Shown here in pieces: positions 25,339 through 36,336 of a DNA stretch of 64,000 nt. The notes beneath the pieces are model-generated. The model worked only from the letters and a program-made list of their open reading frames with translations, had not been told where the DNA came from and made no database searches. How positions within the stretch are numbered: the first letter of the stretch is position 1; every line of letters begins with the position of its first letter. A program made the translations under genes and the position numbers. The stretch is from Ischnura elegans (Eukaryota; Arthropoda; Insecta; Odonata; Coenagrionidae), in NCBI RefSeq assembly GCF_921293095.1, contig NC_060257.1:52116968-52180967 (forward strand). The letters run 5' to 3'.

Positions 25339-26090
25339 CATTACAATATATATCGTATTGTTTCAGTACCCTGAATCTCATTATAATCATCAATCTTTAT
25401 ACTTTTTACAAGTAATTAGCTCCTTCCTTCAGTTTCTTTTGGTTCAAATTTTGATTTTTGATGAAAATTCGAGCTATTAATTTCGATTAAAAATCGAGTT
25501 CGATCGGGGTTTTTCCATGACAAGATATCGCTGCTCGACGCTCGCAGGCACACTAAAAAAAAAGTATAACTTAAGGTGGTGGCAACAAACATCAGAATTC
25601 GGAATGAGGATATTCACCCACCGGGTGGGCAATATCGGAAGAATAATAACTGTTGGAAGTCATTGGAGGTTATGGATGGATAACTGATTCGCACGCTGAG
25701 AACGACTGCGAAGAGGAACAAAACACGGTCTAATTTGAAACGACTCACCTTCCCCACCGAGGGAACGGCAAGCCACTTAACGTACGCGCGGTGGCGCGTG
25801 GGATCATGGGAGTGATAAAACACGGCTAATGAACGGGGAAGGAGAATGGGGAACGGGAGAAAAGAGGCGAATGAAAGGAGAAAGACGGGAAATGCGATGA
25901 AGGAAGAGAATAAAACGAAGAGGAATAGGGATTACCAAAAGCGCCGATGTCATAGAAAATTTGTTTCTATTAAGATTACGCCGAGAAAATTAAATGCCTT
26001 AACGAGTTTTGCGTTGTTGCCGCGAGTAATTACGTTTGTTTTCTCATAAACGAAAGGCCGCGAGCCAATTAAGATCCAGGAATTAAGACC
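25339..26090. other. Intergenic DNA, nothing recognised
   Basis: A purine-rich patch at 25825-25935 has an open frame of basic and acidic residues only, which I read as composition rather than a gene. Confidence 0.4.
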
Positions 26091-26091
26091 G

Positions 26092-26155
26092 CGCTAGTCG
26101 GGTTGTTAAGGAGATTTCCGGCTTGCCCGGAAATAGCGGGTTCGATCCCTACCTA
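26092..26155 (+). repeat. tRNA-like head, probably a SINE or tRNA relic
   Basis: GCGCTAGTCGGGTTGTTAAG resembles a tRNA D-arm and box A, and GCGGGTTCGATCCCTACC is a perfect box B/T-arm. The spacing of about 35 bases is tRNA-like. I cannot close a clean acceptor stem, so I do not call a functional tRNA. Confidence 0.4.
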
Positions 26156-26483
26156 CCGAAGAGGTCACTAAGTTTTAAGTCTCACATACCTTGCGACTTA
26201 GTAGCGAAAACTAGTGGCTACGGTGTATGTCATAGACAATTCAAGTACGCGCAAATTCCAAAATTAAATTTAAGGGAACATTTTAATAAATTACACTGGT
26301 CAACACGAAACGTTTGACAAAAAAAACATCCGAGACATGTTTTTGGGTCATCCTACAGGTATTATTCGAGCTGATCCCATATCTGGGCTCAAATTTGTTT
26401 CTATCACGTTTAGATTCCCCAGGACAACCGAATTAAATGTGGGTTTAAGGAGCTTTCAATGAATAAATCGTACATTTAAAAAA

Positions 26484-26529
26484 ATGCGAGAAAATACGTA
26501 CTATCTCTTCCATAGGTATTTTCTCGCAT
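26484..26529. repeat. Small perfect inverted repeat
   Basis: ATGCGAGAAAATAC (26484-26497) is the exact reverse complement of GTATTTTCTCGCAT (26516-26529), with an 18-bp loop. It lies just 3' of the minus-strand ORF relic at 26550-26780, so it may be a terminal or 3'-end structure of that element. Confidence 0.6.
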
Positions 26530-26549
26530 ACTTAGTATCTGACGAGTCG

Positions 26550-26780
26550 TTTTAGGTGCCCAGCAGTAATCTGCTAACATGTTACTCAACAGTCCTTGCC
26601 ACCATTTTTCCATGTGTAAAATATCCCGGTGGAAACGCTCACCGTGTTCATCACTAACGGCGCCAAGTTTTGGTGGAAAAAATCCAGGTGTGAGTCGCGG
26701 AAGTGAATTTTTAAAGACATATTGCCGTCCATTTCATAGTACGATTTAATAAGGTTAGCCACCAGATCGTGATAATTTGA
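26550..26780 (-). pseudogene. Frameshifted relic of a repeated arthropod ORF (SDEHGERFHRD motif)
   Basis: On the minus strand the first frame reads MDGNMSLKIHFRDSHLDF and the next reads PPKLGAVSDEHGERFHRD, then ILHMEKWWQGLLSNMLADY and CW. The break is a one-base loss in a six-T run at about 26672-26677. I recognise this string from a repeatedly found uncharacterised arthropod and cnidarian ORF that behaves like repeat-borne sequence; the exact family is from memory. The copy covers only about 75 codons and cannot make an intact protein. Confidence 0.65.
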
Positions 26781-26852
26781 TGATTTACTAGAAAATGTTC
26801 AACTACATTATTTTGGACGAGAACCGCGTAAATATAGTTTGGCATGAAAGAA

Positions 26853-27006
26853 CTTAGTATTTTTCCACACGGCTTTATAGCCTACTACCGGTTTCGACGC
26901 AATCTTCAAGAGGTGAAATAAGCTTACTGGTTTTTTGACCTCCTGTAATTGATGCTATTGCGCCGAAACCGGTAGAGGACATTAAAACCGTGAGGAAAAA
27001 CACTAA
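26853..27006. repeat. Foldback hairpin with hammerhead-like arms
   Basis: CTTAGTATTTTTCCACACGG to GGTTTCGACGCAAT (26853-26903) is the reverse complement, with few mismatches, of 26956-27006. On the minus strand the left side reads TTGAAGA (26909-26903), TTGCG and TCGAAACCGG, which resembles a CUGAAGA-stem II-GAAAC core with a shortened stem II. It is degenerate but has the same architecture as the hairpins at 23.0, 39.2 and 46.5 kb. Confidence 0.6.
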
Positions 27007-27705
27007 GGAAATCTTTCCAAACCATGGATAAATTCCACAAAATATGCCCGCCGACGATTAAATTTAAGCGTGTAAAGATATTAGCAAATACATATATAAT
27101 TAAATGCCGTAAAATATACGTTTATAAAAAACATTTCAATTAAACGAAGCAATGGCAGCCTTTGTTCTAAATCGAGTTACGGTGAAGACTTCCGAAGATT
27201 CGGACCTGAACTTTCGCATTTTATGTGGAGGAAACGTCGATTCCAAGGAAAACTCATATGTTGGAAGTGTACAGGATTTTGGCCAGAGGGACTGTGGACA
27301 AGAAGAAAGGGATGGAATAAGACGATTAGGAAAGTTCCGGGCCTGTTGAGTGAAGAACTTCTGTGAGATACAAGCAGGAAACAGAGAAGGTGCTTCAATA
27401 GATTCACAAGTGCTCCTTAAAAGCTGAAATAGGAGGAATGACATTCAAAAACATGGGAGAAAAGTCGCAGAATGACCTTTTGGGTAAGATGAAAACGGAT
27501 AGGGAAAAAGCTGTACTAAATCATTAAAGAAATATTTACTCCGTAAAACTGTATAACCTATTTTAGCACGTAATTATTTATTAAAATTTTCATCACTAAG
27601 CTACCAATAACCCTAAAATAATGTGGGAGAATGGGAAGATGGATGAATAAACAGAAAAATGCAATCATCATCTACACTGAAAATATTGTTTAAAGACGGT
27701 TTCAA
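27007..27705. other. Intergenic DNA, nothing recognised
   Basis: Open frames at 27136-27444 overlap on both strands without recognisable motifs. I do not support a gene. Confidence 0.4.
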
Positions 27706-27712
27706 TGTCTCC

Positions 27713-28122
27713 CAGTCTCAAGGTGTATTTAAGCGAGTATTTTATATTATATGAGGAGGAAATAGGCACCAAGAAAGGAATTGGCCATGAAACAATCATT
27801 TGGTTTAGCTGGGATTCGAACCAGGATCAACCAATTTACCAACTCACGGTCAGGCAAGCCACCAGTTAGAGATACCTAGCCATTTATTCCCTAGACAAGT
27901 CTCAGACTGGGTAAACCGAAAACCCGTGCTCTTGACTGCGTACAAAGTTTGTTCCTTGCAGTGCTTTGGAAAACGCCCTTCGCGGAATAGCGACAAAGAG
28001 GGGCTTATTTTCCGACAGTACCTTAGTAAGCACTGTCTCGCGTGACAAAATGTAGACTTGAGACGTCAACACCTTCTTCGGTTAACCCAGTCTCAAGGTG
28101 TATTTAAGCGAGCATTTTATAT
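27713..28122 (+). repeat. Pair of 38-bp direct repeats (27713-27750 and 28087-28122)
   Basis: CCCAGTCTCAAGGTGTATTT followed by AAGCGAGNATTTTATATTA occurs twice, about 373 bp apart. The second copy directly abuts the broken left end of the MITE at 28123, so it marks the breakpoint of a local duplication or replacement. The intervening DNA includes the SINE head at 27800-27882. Confidence 0.75.
27800..27882 (-). repeat. tRNA-derived SINE head, minus strand
   Basis: On the minus strand TCTCTAACTGGTGGCTTG serves as a box A-like block, and CCTGGTTCGAATCCCAG is a near-perfect box B/T-arm. The head is similar to those at 28330 (plus) and 29110-29192 (minus). No tRNA cloverleaf closes fully. Confidence 0.6.
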
Positions 28123-28318
28123 TACGTACGAGTTAATGTCTGATTGTATGGTCAATTTTTGTGGACCGGAACGGAACATGTAGAGATGCTGGAATCAAAT
28201 AAGAACAGGTTCTATTTTTTGTTCATGTACGTATTTTGGTGGTTACATGATGGGTTTTGGCGCATTCAAACATTTAGACATTATTTTGTACGAGCTAATT
28301 TACCGTCTAAACAGGCCT
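28123..28318. mobile_element. MITE family 'GGCCTGTTTACACG', copy 3, left end lost
   Basis: ACGTACGAGTTAATGTCTG, GTGGACCGGAACGGAACATG and GGTGGTTACATGATG match copy 1. The right end ACCGTCTAAACAGGCC is intact, but the left terminus is replaced by the direct repeat ending at 28122. Confidence 0.75.
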
Positions 28319-28329
28319 CGCCTTGGAAG

Positions 28330-28402
28330 AAAATGGCTTGGTGGTGTAACTCGTAGCATACTTGACCGGCAATCGAGAAAACAGGGTTCGTATCACGGCT
28401 AA
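28330..28402 (+). repeat. tRNA-derived SINE head, plus strand
   Basis: ATGGCTTGGTGGTGTAACTC (box A region) and ACAGGGTTCGTATCACGG (box B-like) are spaced as in a tRNA. It starts about 10 bp after the right end of the MITE at 28123-28318. Confidence 0.55.
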
Positions 28403-29109
28403 GATAAATTAATTTTTCATGGAAACTTTCACCCTAGTTATATATAACTTTGCGCCCGTCCGCACAACTGCGTACTTTTTCTAGGAAACGCTTACGATTT
28501 TAAGGTCTCAGAATGTAAATAAATATGTGGAAGAATCTCAAAAATCACCATGACATTCAATACGTCGTCGTCATTAACACCAATAAAAACAATCAAATTA
28601 GACCCGGTAAAAATCAATTCGTGATGGTGATAAGAAATACACCGTTTTTCGCAACAAATCAAATGCCCCACGCCGCGCCGCAGCGCTTTTGGCTACACAA
28701 TAAGTCTTCATCCTTGAAATTCGGCAACATAAATGGTTACATTGACGCATTGTAACATACGTACAAGGCGTTTAGGACCTACGTACGTTTTCTAACCATA
28801 ACGACCCGCAAGGACTCGAGACAAATTTTCATTTTGAAAGAATCACTTACATTCCAGTGCCTAAGTTAAAATTCAATGTTTAATTTTCTAGCTTTTTTAC
28901 GGAATTACAAAAGTTTTCTTACCATGAAGTTTTATTATAAATGATGTGAGTGATCAAAATATCTAAGAACAGGAGTAGGTGAACGGGTGGAAAGCAACGG
29001 AAGTTGAATAAATACTAATCTCAGCTATTGAAGAACTCAGTAAAAATAGAGAATGAGTACAAAGAGAGAATGTTTTCAACAAGGGTGAAATTAGCCACGA
29101 AAAATTTCT
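28403..29109. other. Intergenic DNA, nothing recognised
   Basis: No exon or defined repeat could be supported. Confidence 0.4.
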
Positions 29110-29192
29110 TTGAGTTAGCAGGAATTCGAACGCGCAGCTCCCTAATCAAAGTAACTCCCGGTCAGGTACGTTACCAGTTACGCCACCTGACC
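29110..29192 (-). repeat. tRNA-derived SINE head, minus strand
   Basis: The minus strand reads GTCAGGTGGCGTAACTGGTA (box A region) and GCGCGTTCGAATTCCTGC (box B-like), with a tRNA-like spacing. It overlaps a 77-codon plus-strand frame that I consider spurious for this reason. Confidence 0.65.
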
Positions 29193-29360
29193 AGTTACAT
29201 GGTCTTTGCAAGGAAACCCCATGGTATTCATCAAGGAAGCAGAGGAAAAGGCCTTATTTAGAATAAGTTTTATCACGTTCCGTAAAATTTGATGGCATTA
29301 GACTGCGAAATGGGGACAGTTAGTGAAAGGTAAGGAGAGAGATATGATAACAATTGCAAA

Positions 29361-29452
29361 TTGAAATGTTTTATAGTCTTTATACCGTAGGGTGGCGCGC
29401 GGGCCCGCCATCTGAGCGCCACCATACGGTATACAGGCTATAAAATATTTCA
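29361..29452. repeat. Palindromic hairpin, about 38-bp arms
   Basis: TTGAAATGTTTTATAGTCTT to GGTGGCGC (29361-29398) pairs with GCGCCACC to TATAAAATATTTCAA (29415-29452), with about four mismatches and a GC-rich loop of about 16 bases. The arms run into the AT-rich flanks without a terminal duplication that I can see, so it may be a foldback element. Confidence 0.8.
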
Positions 29453-32198
29453 ACTTTAACGCTTATCAATTTATGTATCAAATATCATCAAAGTGATAGT
29501 GCATTTAAAAAATTTCAAATCTCAATTCAATTTCCACATTGGTTATGGACATTGTTCAGCAAGAAAATTAGAGTAAATAAAATGTCTCAAAAAACAGTAT
29601 CCACGTATTTATTAACGATAACATTGATTTGAATGACAGAAAGTAAAAAAAAATTGCTGTCATTTCAACAGTGTGACATATTATACATTATTTAATACCA
29701 CTATACTGCATTCACTTTTGGAATAATTATTATAAAATCCCCATTACGATCCCATCTCAAAAGGGAATAAGGAAAGTCATATTCTACAATTCTCTTTTCC
29801 ACATAATATATAGTGGTCCTAGTAACATTTCGACATTTATATCAGCCTTGAAATGGCTCTTCATTTTGGCTACGATACCAGAGCAGAGAAACTGCCAGAT
29901 GTTCAAAGATACAATGATTTCCGACGTTCATCTGAGCCTTATACTACGTATTTCAGAGTTATATCGTAGGTAAGGAAAGGCGGTTACGTACTCATTATAA
30001 AGGAAAAATAATTTTAATATTTTACGGTCTTATAATGAGAGTCCTTTTTCAGAGCATAGCGTGCTTGTAAATTGCAATCTTGGAGCAAACTTGGAGGAAG
30101 AACCTCGAATTCATATTCCACGACAGAAGCATACGTTAATAACGACATAATTTGACCAAGACAAGCCCAGAAAGGATGTTTAGCGAATTTCTTACAAGTA
30201 GATTCTAATTACACTTCCAGAAGGATGCAAAAAATGTATTACTGAAAATTAAGTTTTTTGTTCTTTATTCATAGCTAATTACATATGAGTCAATTTGATT
30301 TATTTTCATTTACCGTCAACCACCTCGGTCAAAAAGTCATTTGATGGTACTCATAAAAAACGGTAACGCTGTTTGGTAAAAATTGGCGCCAAGTTCTTCC
30401 AAGTTATACTCGATTTTCGCTGTAATTATAGATATAATTTAATGATTGATAACTTAATACTAGTAAGTTATGATGCTGGCGCAAAGATGCTGAACTTCAG
30501 ATCAAACAGGATTCTAGTTTTACCCTTGTGAAGCATTTTCAAACCCTAATCAAAATATTCGGAGAGTATTTTCCTAATATTATTGTAATATCAAAAATGA
30601 AAATCATTCGTAGTCTAAGGGAAGAAACTCATTTTCTATATCTTAGAGTCAAATTAAATTTCATTAGAAATCAATTTAACTTGGAGGATTCTAGGTTTCT
30701 TATGAACGCTTTATTGCCTATATTTTCCAATAGCAGCAGTCTGCTTTTTGTTTAACTTAATAAAATCGTAAATTCTCTTACGTGGGATTTCAAAAGGCTT
30801 ACTTCACTAGGAAATCTGTAAAAAAAAAAAACTTAAAAGGTCAACTGCGACACCTAAATGGTCGTTAATGCACGTTCCGCTAGGTGAAATCTGCAAGAAA
30901 AGAGAATCTGGATTCATTTTCTTCCAGAAATAGCTTCTCTTGGTCCAGCGGAGATAAACAGGAAGATCACTATCTTTCCCATATCATCCTTAAACCCATC
31001 TTTTCCCATTCTGGATGATATGAATGAAAATTTGCAGCATCGCTCGAAATGGCCACGTTCAATTCTTGCCCCGAGGCTGTGAGGAGAGAAAATAGCCCAA
31101 GACAAGCAATTTCCTCCCTCCTTTCCGCTTCCTCAGACCTCGAAATGTCTTGTCCTTTTGCCATATACGTGTTCCATATAAAAATATCGTGATGGGATCC
31201 CATTCACATCGTGTAACTACGCGCGTTGATAACCGTATGCTCCAAGCATCGTGATCCAACCGCTGTTGATTAATACATTTGTGAAATGAAACCAAGAGAA
31301 GGTAAGAAGCTTAATTTTAATCAATGGTCCCTTAAACTAGTAATGTCGTTTACCTCAGGGTAAGGTTAGCTTTTTCTTTTATCAAATATTCCCTACGTTA
31401 TCCGGCAGGAGAGTTTCCATAATTTTTCCATTTACGGTCATTGTGCTGTTGATGAGATAGACGGTGAGGCAAGTTTCCATACCCTGATGTTAAATGAAAC
31501 TCAACCGCGGAGTTAGGCATAAAAATAAATTCAGCGTGTATTTAATGAGAGGGGGCTGTTTTACGGCAGGTACCACTGTCCATTAAATTAATAAACTATT
31601 GAAGAAAATAAAAATAGTCATTCCCGAGGACTATAGTACTGCTGAACATATTTAAGTACCTTTCATCTATCCAGTAAACATAAATCTAGCTCTAAAAATA
31701 TACACTGATTATTCAACTACCATATTATTATTTTCAGCAAAGAACGATAAGTTACACTGAAAAAATATGAGACGTTTTAGCCCCTCGTAACTACTTGGAT
31801 AAACAAGAAATATCGGAATTTTATAAAATATCCAAGTATTCACTGCTAAATATGTATTTCTCATAACTAAAATAAAAGTAATAGCAGCTGGCATAAAAAT
31901 TCTCAATTTAAATGAAATTTCCACTAATTATAGCGAGATAATCATATTAAATGGCCGTCATGCAATGAAATACAGTTGAATGGTTTTCGAAAAGTTTGTT
32001 TAATTAGTACGGTAACATAATAACAAGTCCATATTTTTCCTTTTTCCTCTTAAATTGTTATAGGATAGAGAACGATTAGTGCGCTTTTTCAACTGCCGTA
32101 CTTGAATGCACTATTTTACGAAATTTTTTTTATTTTATTTCGAAATTTTCATGATAATTAAATAAGTCTTTTTTTCTTCTCGGGACCTCTATATTTAC
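29453..32198. other. AT-rich intergenic DNA, nothing recognised
   Basis: Overlapping minus-strand frames at 30914-31295 share no recognisable domain and overlap each other in three phases. No gene is supported. Confidence 0.4.
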
Positions 32199-32201
32199 TG
32201 T

Positions 32202-32485
32202 TGATTCAGTGTCTTGGAGTATAGGTCTTGAAGAAAAATTTATATAATCTATTACAGTCTATTCAAGCAGAAAAAATTTAAAATGCGCACTTGTTACATC
32301 TTACCGTACTAAGTAAACGAACTCCGCGAAAACCTTCGAACGGTACTTCATCAACTGACGGGCACAAAAACATGATTCTCCCGCTAAAGTTTGTGGAAAT
32401 TGCATTTAAAATCCGTATTTTTATTTTTATCCAATGGAAGTATTTGTCTATTGGCAGTACTTATAGTCCAAGACACTGAATCAAA
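32202..32485. mobile_element. Putative short TIR element
   Basis: TTGATTCAGTGTCTTGGAGT (from about 32202) is inverted at 32466-32485 as GTCCAAGACACTGAATCAA, and the match extends to about 27 bp with mismatches. The interior has no gene. It ends about 15 bp before the pogo-like element at 32501. Confidence 0.6.
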
Positions 32486-32500
32486 TTAAAATGAACTATA

Positions 32501-32983
32501 CAGTAAGACTCGCTTATAACGAATTTCATGGGACCATCGCTCCATTTCGTTATAGACGGGATTTCGTTATATCTATGTTAAAGGATTTTTCCCCTATAAA
32601 TCATAGGATTGCCGGCTAATATTGCGTGAATCGCCTTTATTTAATCAACAGATCCGTAAAATTTCACCATCGTCCTACCCTTTCCATCAAACGGTTATTA
32701 AGGAAGGATTTTAAGATCAGCAGTAAAGCTATGTGGCGATGTCCAAACTGATGATAAGGCAAGGAACGGTTAAGAAGCGAGACTGGCCGTGATTTCATTA
32801 ATGGAGAAGAAATGATTCTCCAAGGGACCAAAGAATAGTTCGCAATAGCGGGGATTTCGTATCATCCGAACTCGTTATATGTGGGAAAACTAACATTAAT
32901 AGGAAAGTCCAAGGGACCACAAACTCACCTCGTTATAGGCGGGATTTCGTTAAATGCATGATCGTTATAAGCCAGTTTTACTG
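32501..32983. mobile_element. Non-autonomous Tc1/mariner-pogo (Tigger-like) element with TA duplication
   Basis: The left end CAGTAAGACTCGCTTATAAC and the right end GTTATAAGCCAGTTTTACTG form terminal inverted repeats. TA flanks both sides (32499-32500 and 32984-32985), the expected Tc1/mariner target duplication. Subterminal CGTTATAGACGGGATTTCGT and CGTTATAGGCGGGATTTCGT are inverted or repeated variants typical of pogo/Tigger ends, which carry CAGTA.AAC.TCG.TATAACG. At 483 bp with no transposase frame, it is a MITE. Confidence 0.85.
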
Positions 32984-32985
32984 TA

Positions 32986-33680
32986 CACTCACACGCAACC
33001 TATTCCTTTTACATTACTATTCCCAGCTTTTCAGCTGTCTCCTGGGTGTTTATTTAACAATTGGTGTCCTCTAAAAAAAATACAGTTAAGTTATGGTAAG
33101 GACTCGAACAGGGGAATTAAGGGAATGAATATGGGTTGGTTTAATGGCAAAGGGTGTTTTGTGCTTAAGGTTAGGTTTTAATTCAAAGACCCAGAAACAT
33201 GCAAGTGAAAGCGATAGAAGATAATGGAAAAATAAACTTGCGGAGTTGGTGGAGTTTCATTTACATTACAATGGAAAGTAATCTTTAACTCTTTGGCCAT
33301 CTATTCTTTGAAAGCCGAGCTCTCTTCCTGAGGCGTCTTTCTCGGTTAAGGAAATTGCTGATTTACACATTTTCAAATTTAGACATTCAATACATACCTG
33401 AATTCTTCGACAGTAAAAACTTCACTTTAGTTGAAAGAATCGCATGAAAGTTAGTTGCAGTCATAGATTTTTTGGCAAGTACTTGATGGATCGGCTAATA
33501 TCAATGTCACTTTAATTTAAATATCATGTGAGCGTTTCATGGTCGGTTTTTGCAAAAGATTTTGCAAGTTTGTGCAAGCTCGCTTTAAGGTAATGCAGAA
33601 GTTGAGAGTTTTACTGTACTACGTTCCTAGCACCAACTTCATAGAAATAAATAGATAGAGGCAATATGATTTGATGCTTT
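32986..33680. other. Intergenic DNA, nothing recognised
   Basis: No exon or repeat could be supported. Confidence 0.4.
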
Positions 33681-33737
33681 CCCGGCGAATAATGTGGGTG
33701 AACTCTTCTGGGGATTTCCAGCGGGTTGAATTATCCA

Positions 33738-33806
33738 TATTAGCCAACCATTAGGGCTGCCCTGAGGATGATCCACGAGTTGGAGCTCGAAACGTTGGCT
33801 AATCTA
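33738..33806 (+). repeat. Hammerhead-like core within an inverted repeat
   Basis: CTGAGGA (33762-33768) is a permitted CUGANGA variant. It is followed by an imperfect stem II, in which TCCA pairs with TGGA and a GC bulge precedes the closing pairs, and then by GAAAC (33789-33793) and GTT. Stem I has three pairs (33759-33761 with 33797-33799). The outer arms ATTAGCCAAC and GTTGGCTAAT are perfect complements. It is a plausible decayed ribozyme, and activity is doubtful. Confidence 0.5.
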
Positions 33807-33859
33807 TATACCATAAACCCCCTGAACGACCAATCACTCACTCACTTACTCTTAAAAAT

Positions 33860-36000
33860 GTTTGGGATGATCGAGACGAGATACGGCAAAAAGTCTTATG
33901 ACAACCTCTTCTAAAATTGTCTAAAACTCAAGGAAAAATTGTGAAAACACTATATTTCCCATTATTTACCTGTATATTCATGTAAAATTGAGTATTGGGA
34001 TTAGTTTAAAAAATGGCCACCATAATGTTATGGCGGCGAGGTGATTATGGAAACAAATAATCATGGCAGCATCTAAATTTATGCAAACAAGAAATTGGAA
34101 AAGAAGACAAAGGAATTAAAACGAAAAACTGATAAAGATAAGGTAGGAAATTTAGAACGTAATTTTTGAAAAGTCGATTTCTTTACGTCTTCTTTCCACA
34201 TGAAAAAACATGTGTGGTAAGGGCCGAGCCCCACCCCCCCCCCTCCCCCAGCGAGCAAAAGCGAGTATGGATGATATAACCCGGTGGGAATCCCGAGAAA
34301 AATTTACCCATATAGAGGCAATGTTGGTTGCGGTCTTTCACGTCGTTTTCAATCATCCTTCACTCTGGCTCTTTTGACCTGTTCCTTCAGCGAAGCCTGG
34401 ACTTTTACTCATGGTCCAAGGAGTCGACTCCCACCTCCCCTAAGGAGGGACCGTAATAATTGCCCACCCCTTTAAAGGCACCAATTTGCCTCACTTTACC
34501 TTCCCTCTCCACCCCCACAAAAACCCAATATAACCCTCCAACCTTTCTCGCCCATTTCCAACGAACAGAACGTCTTTAAGTGGTCCCACCCTACCCAACG
34601 TCTTTTCCTTTCCCCTCTTTAAGACTTGTGTCGACTCGCGCACACAAACATTCTCTGTCTCAAACCGATCTCTCGAACGAAATTGCTCCTGACGTCAGGT
34701 CCTCCTAATTTCCCGATCATTCCTTTCCCTTCCAACTCCATTCCTCTTCCATCTCCATGGACCCATGTTTCGCTACGTTACCAGTCAACAAGTCTGGAGG
34801 CATGACTTTTTTTCATTTTTTTTCATCGGGAGAATATCATGTTTTTTTTGCTTGGCTACTCCTTTATTAATTCCCGACCTTTATTACGATGTTCATTTGT
34901 AAGTGTGAGGTTTCCCTCTTTTTGCGCTCCGACAGTTAACTCACCTCGCTGCTCGCGTCTCGATTTTAAGTGATGGGAGAAGAGAAAAAAATGAAGATCG
35001 ATTCGCGGCTAAATGTCACTCGGTTTAATGCGGCAAAGATTCGAAAGAAGGTTGACGGGGTTGTTGAACGTAAAACAGATCCAGTACATCAAGGTATCGA
35101 GAGTTTTTGGTTAAGTAATTCGAAATGTGACATTTTCCTAGTGGTCTTACCAAACCAAGGCATCCAAATCGATATTTTACTTCAATTTTCACACGTTCAA
35201 AGAGTCTAAAAGATGGAGCGGTTTTATGGACGTACCCGCTTTCGCCCGCTGGGTGCAAGTTATTATGATTTTTGTCCACCGTTGGTTCTGTAAGTATTTT
35301 TTTCGGTGATATCTAACCTATCAGAGATGGAAATAATACTTTTTTGCCCTTGAAAAATGCCAGTCATCATCCCTAGTTGTTAAAGACCTATCTTACACAA
35401 AGAAGATCGTAGGACACGACTGGAATTTTAGCGACGAAGCCGAAATAGTTTAAGCGAAATCAAAGACTAGGGGGAGGAAGGAAGATGATCTTAAACGATG
35501 CAAAGGGATGCAATTTGTGTGCAAGGTAGTATAAAGAGCAGAACTCGTTTTCGCTCGCTTGGGGGCTTTCGTTTAATTACGCTCAAAAATTAACTGTCTC
35601 AGAAAATTATAATCGCCTATTTTCGTCTAACCTTAATTAAGTATCTAATGCACTTAAAAATCCAGAGTATTAAAAAATGTGGATACCAAAGAAAAACCAT
35701 TTTCACGGTAAATCCAAGGTGCATCTGTTGCAAAAATGTTTGCGTTGCCACGGCACAGTAACTAAGGAGTTTCGACCCCATGTTTACGGACAAAAAATGC
35801 TTAAAATTTTCTCCCCTACCTCCCTCAGATGTATGGCAGATTCCTCCTAAAATACCCTGGATAGTACAAATAAATAAATTATGCACAATTAATCATGGAT
35901 ATATATTCTCATTATATATTAAGTGAAATGTGGATACTATCATTTGTAAGATACTACAAGAGCTGTGTTACGATAATCGATTCCGAATGCAATAATTGAA
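33860..36000. other. Intergenic DNA upstream of the RYamide gene
   Basis: There is a GC- and C-rich stretch at 34225-34520. At 34286-34306 GGGAATCCCGAGAAAAATTTAC matches the arm of the hairpin family at 46.5 kb. No exon could be defended. Promoter elements of the RYamide gene may lie here, but I see no clear TATA-initiator pair. Confidence 0.4.
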
Positions 36001-36021
36001 AAAACCATGAACTTCCTTCAA

Positions 36022-36046
36022 CAGGTACAGCGTGGGACGCCGAAAC
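36022..36046 (+). other. Possible remnant of a hammerhead-like core 65-90 nt upstream of the RYamide ATG
   Basis: GCGT-GGG-ACGC (36030-36040) forms a compact hairpin directly before CGAAACGTT, the same second core block as the other family members. The CTGANGA block is not intact: CAGGTACA stands in its place. It lies in the presumed 5' UTR or core promoter of the neuropeptide gene. Resemblance by chance is possible. Confidence 0.25.
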
Positions 36047-36110
36047 GTTCCACCAATCCGAACTCGCTCCATCTTTCGCCGAAGGGCGTAATAAAAACAA
36101 AAGAACAACG

Positions 36111-36336
36111 ATGTCGCCCTCTCCACTTCTGCCCTTGGCCCTCCTGCTCTGCCTCCTTGCCTCTACGGCCCACCCCGCCCCCGCCAGCCAAACATACAAC
36201 GCCGAATCGAAGACGGGACTCTCCAAGGTGAGCGGTTATTCCGGCGAGGGGTCGGCCGCTGTGGACCCAGCCTCCGCATCTGGCGACAGTGAGGAAGAAG
36301 AGGAGTCAACAGCGGTCGGCGAACACAAAATTAGAG
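36111..36336 (+). CDS. RYa: RYamide coding exon 1 (signal peptide and acidic spacer)
   Basis: The ATG at 36111 has A at -3 and opens a classic signal peptide, MSPSPLLPLALLLCLLASTA. The exon ends AG|GTGAGT at 36336/36337, leaving one base of a codon. Without splicing, the frame runs into AAT-repeat-derived asparagines (36450-36480), which supports ending the exon here. Confidence 0.85.

Noticed and set aside
26092..26155. Functional tRNA gene
   Set aside because: Box A and box B spacing fits, but no seven-pair acceptor stem closes, and SINE heads of this kind are common in the window.
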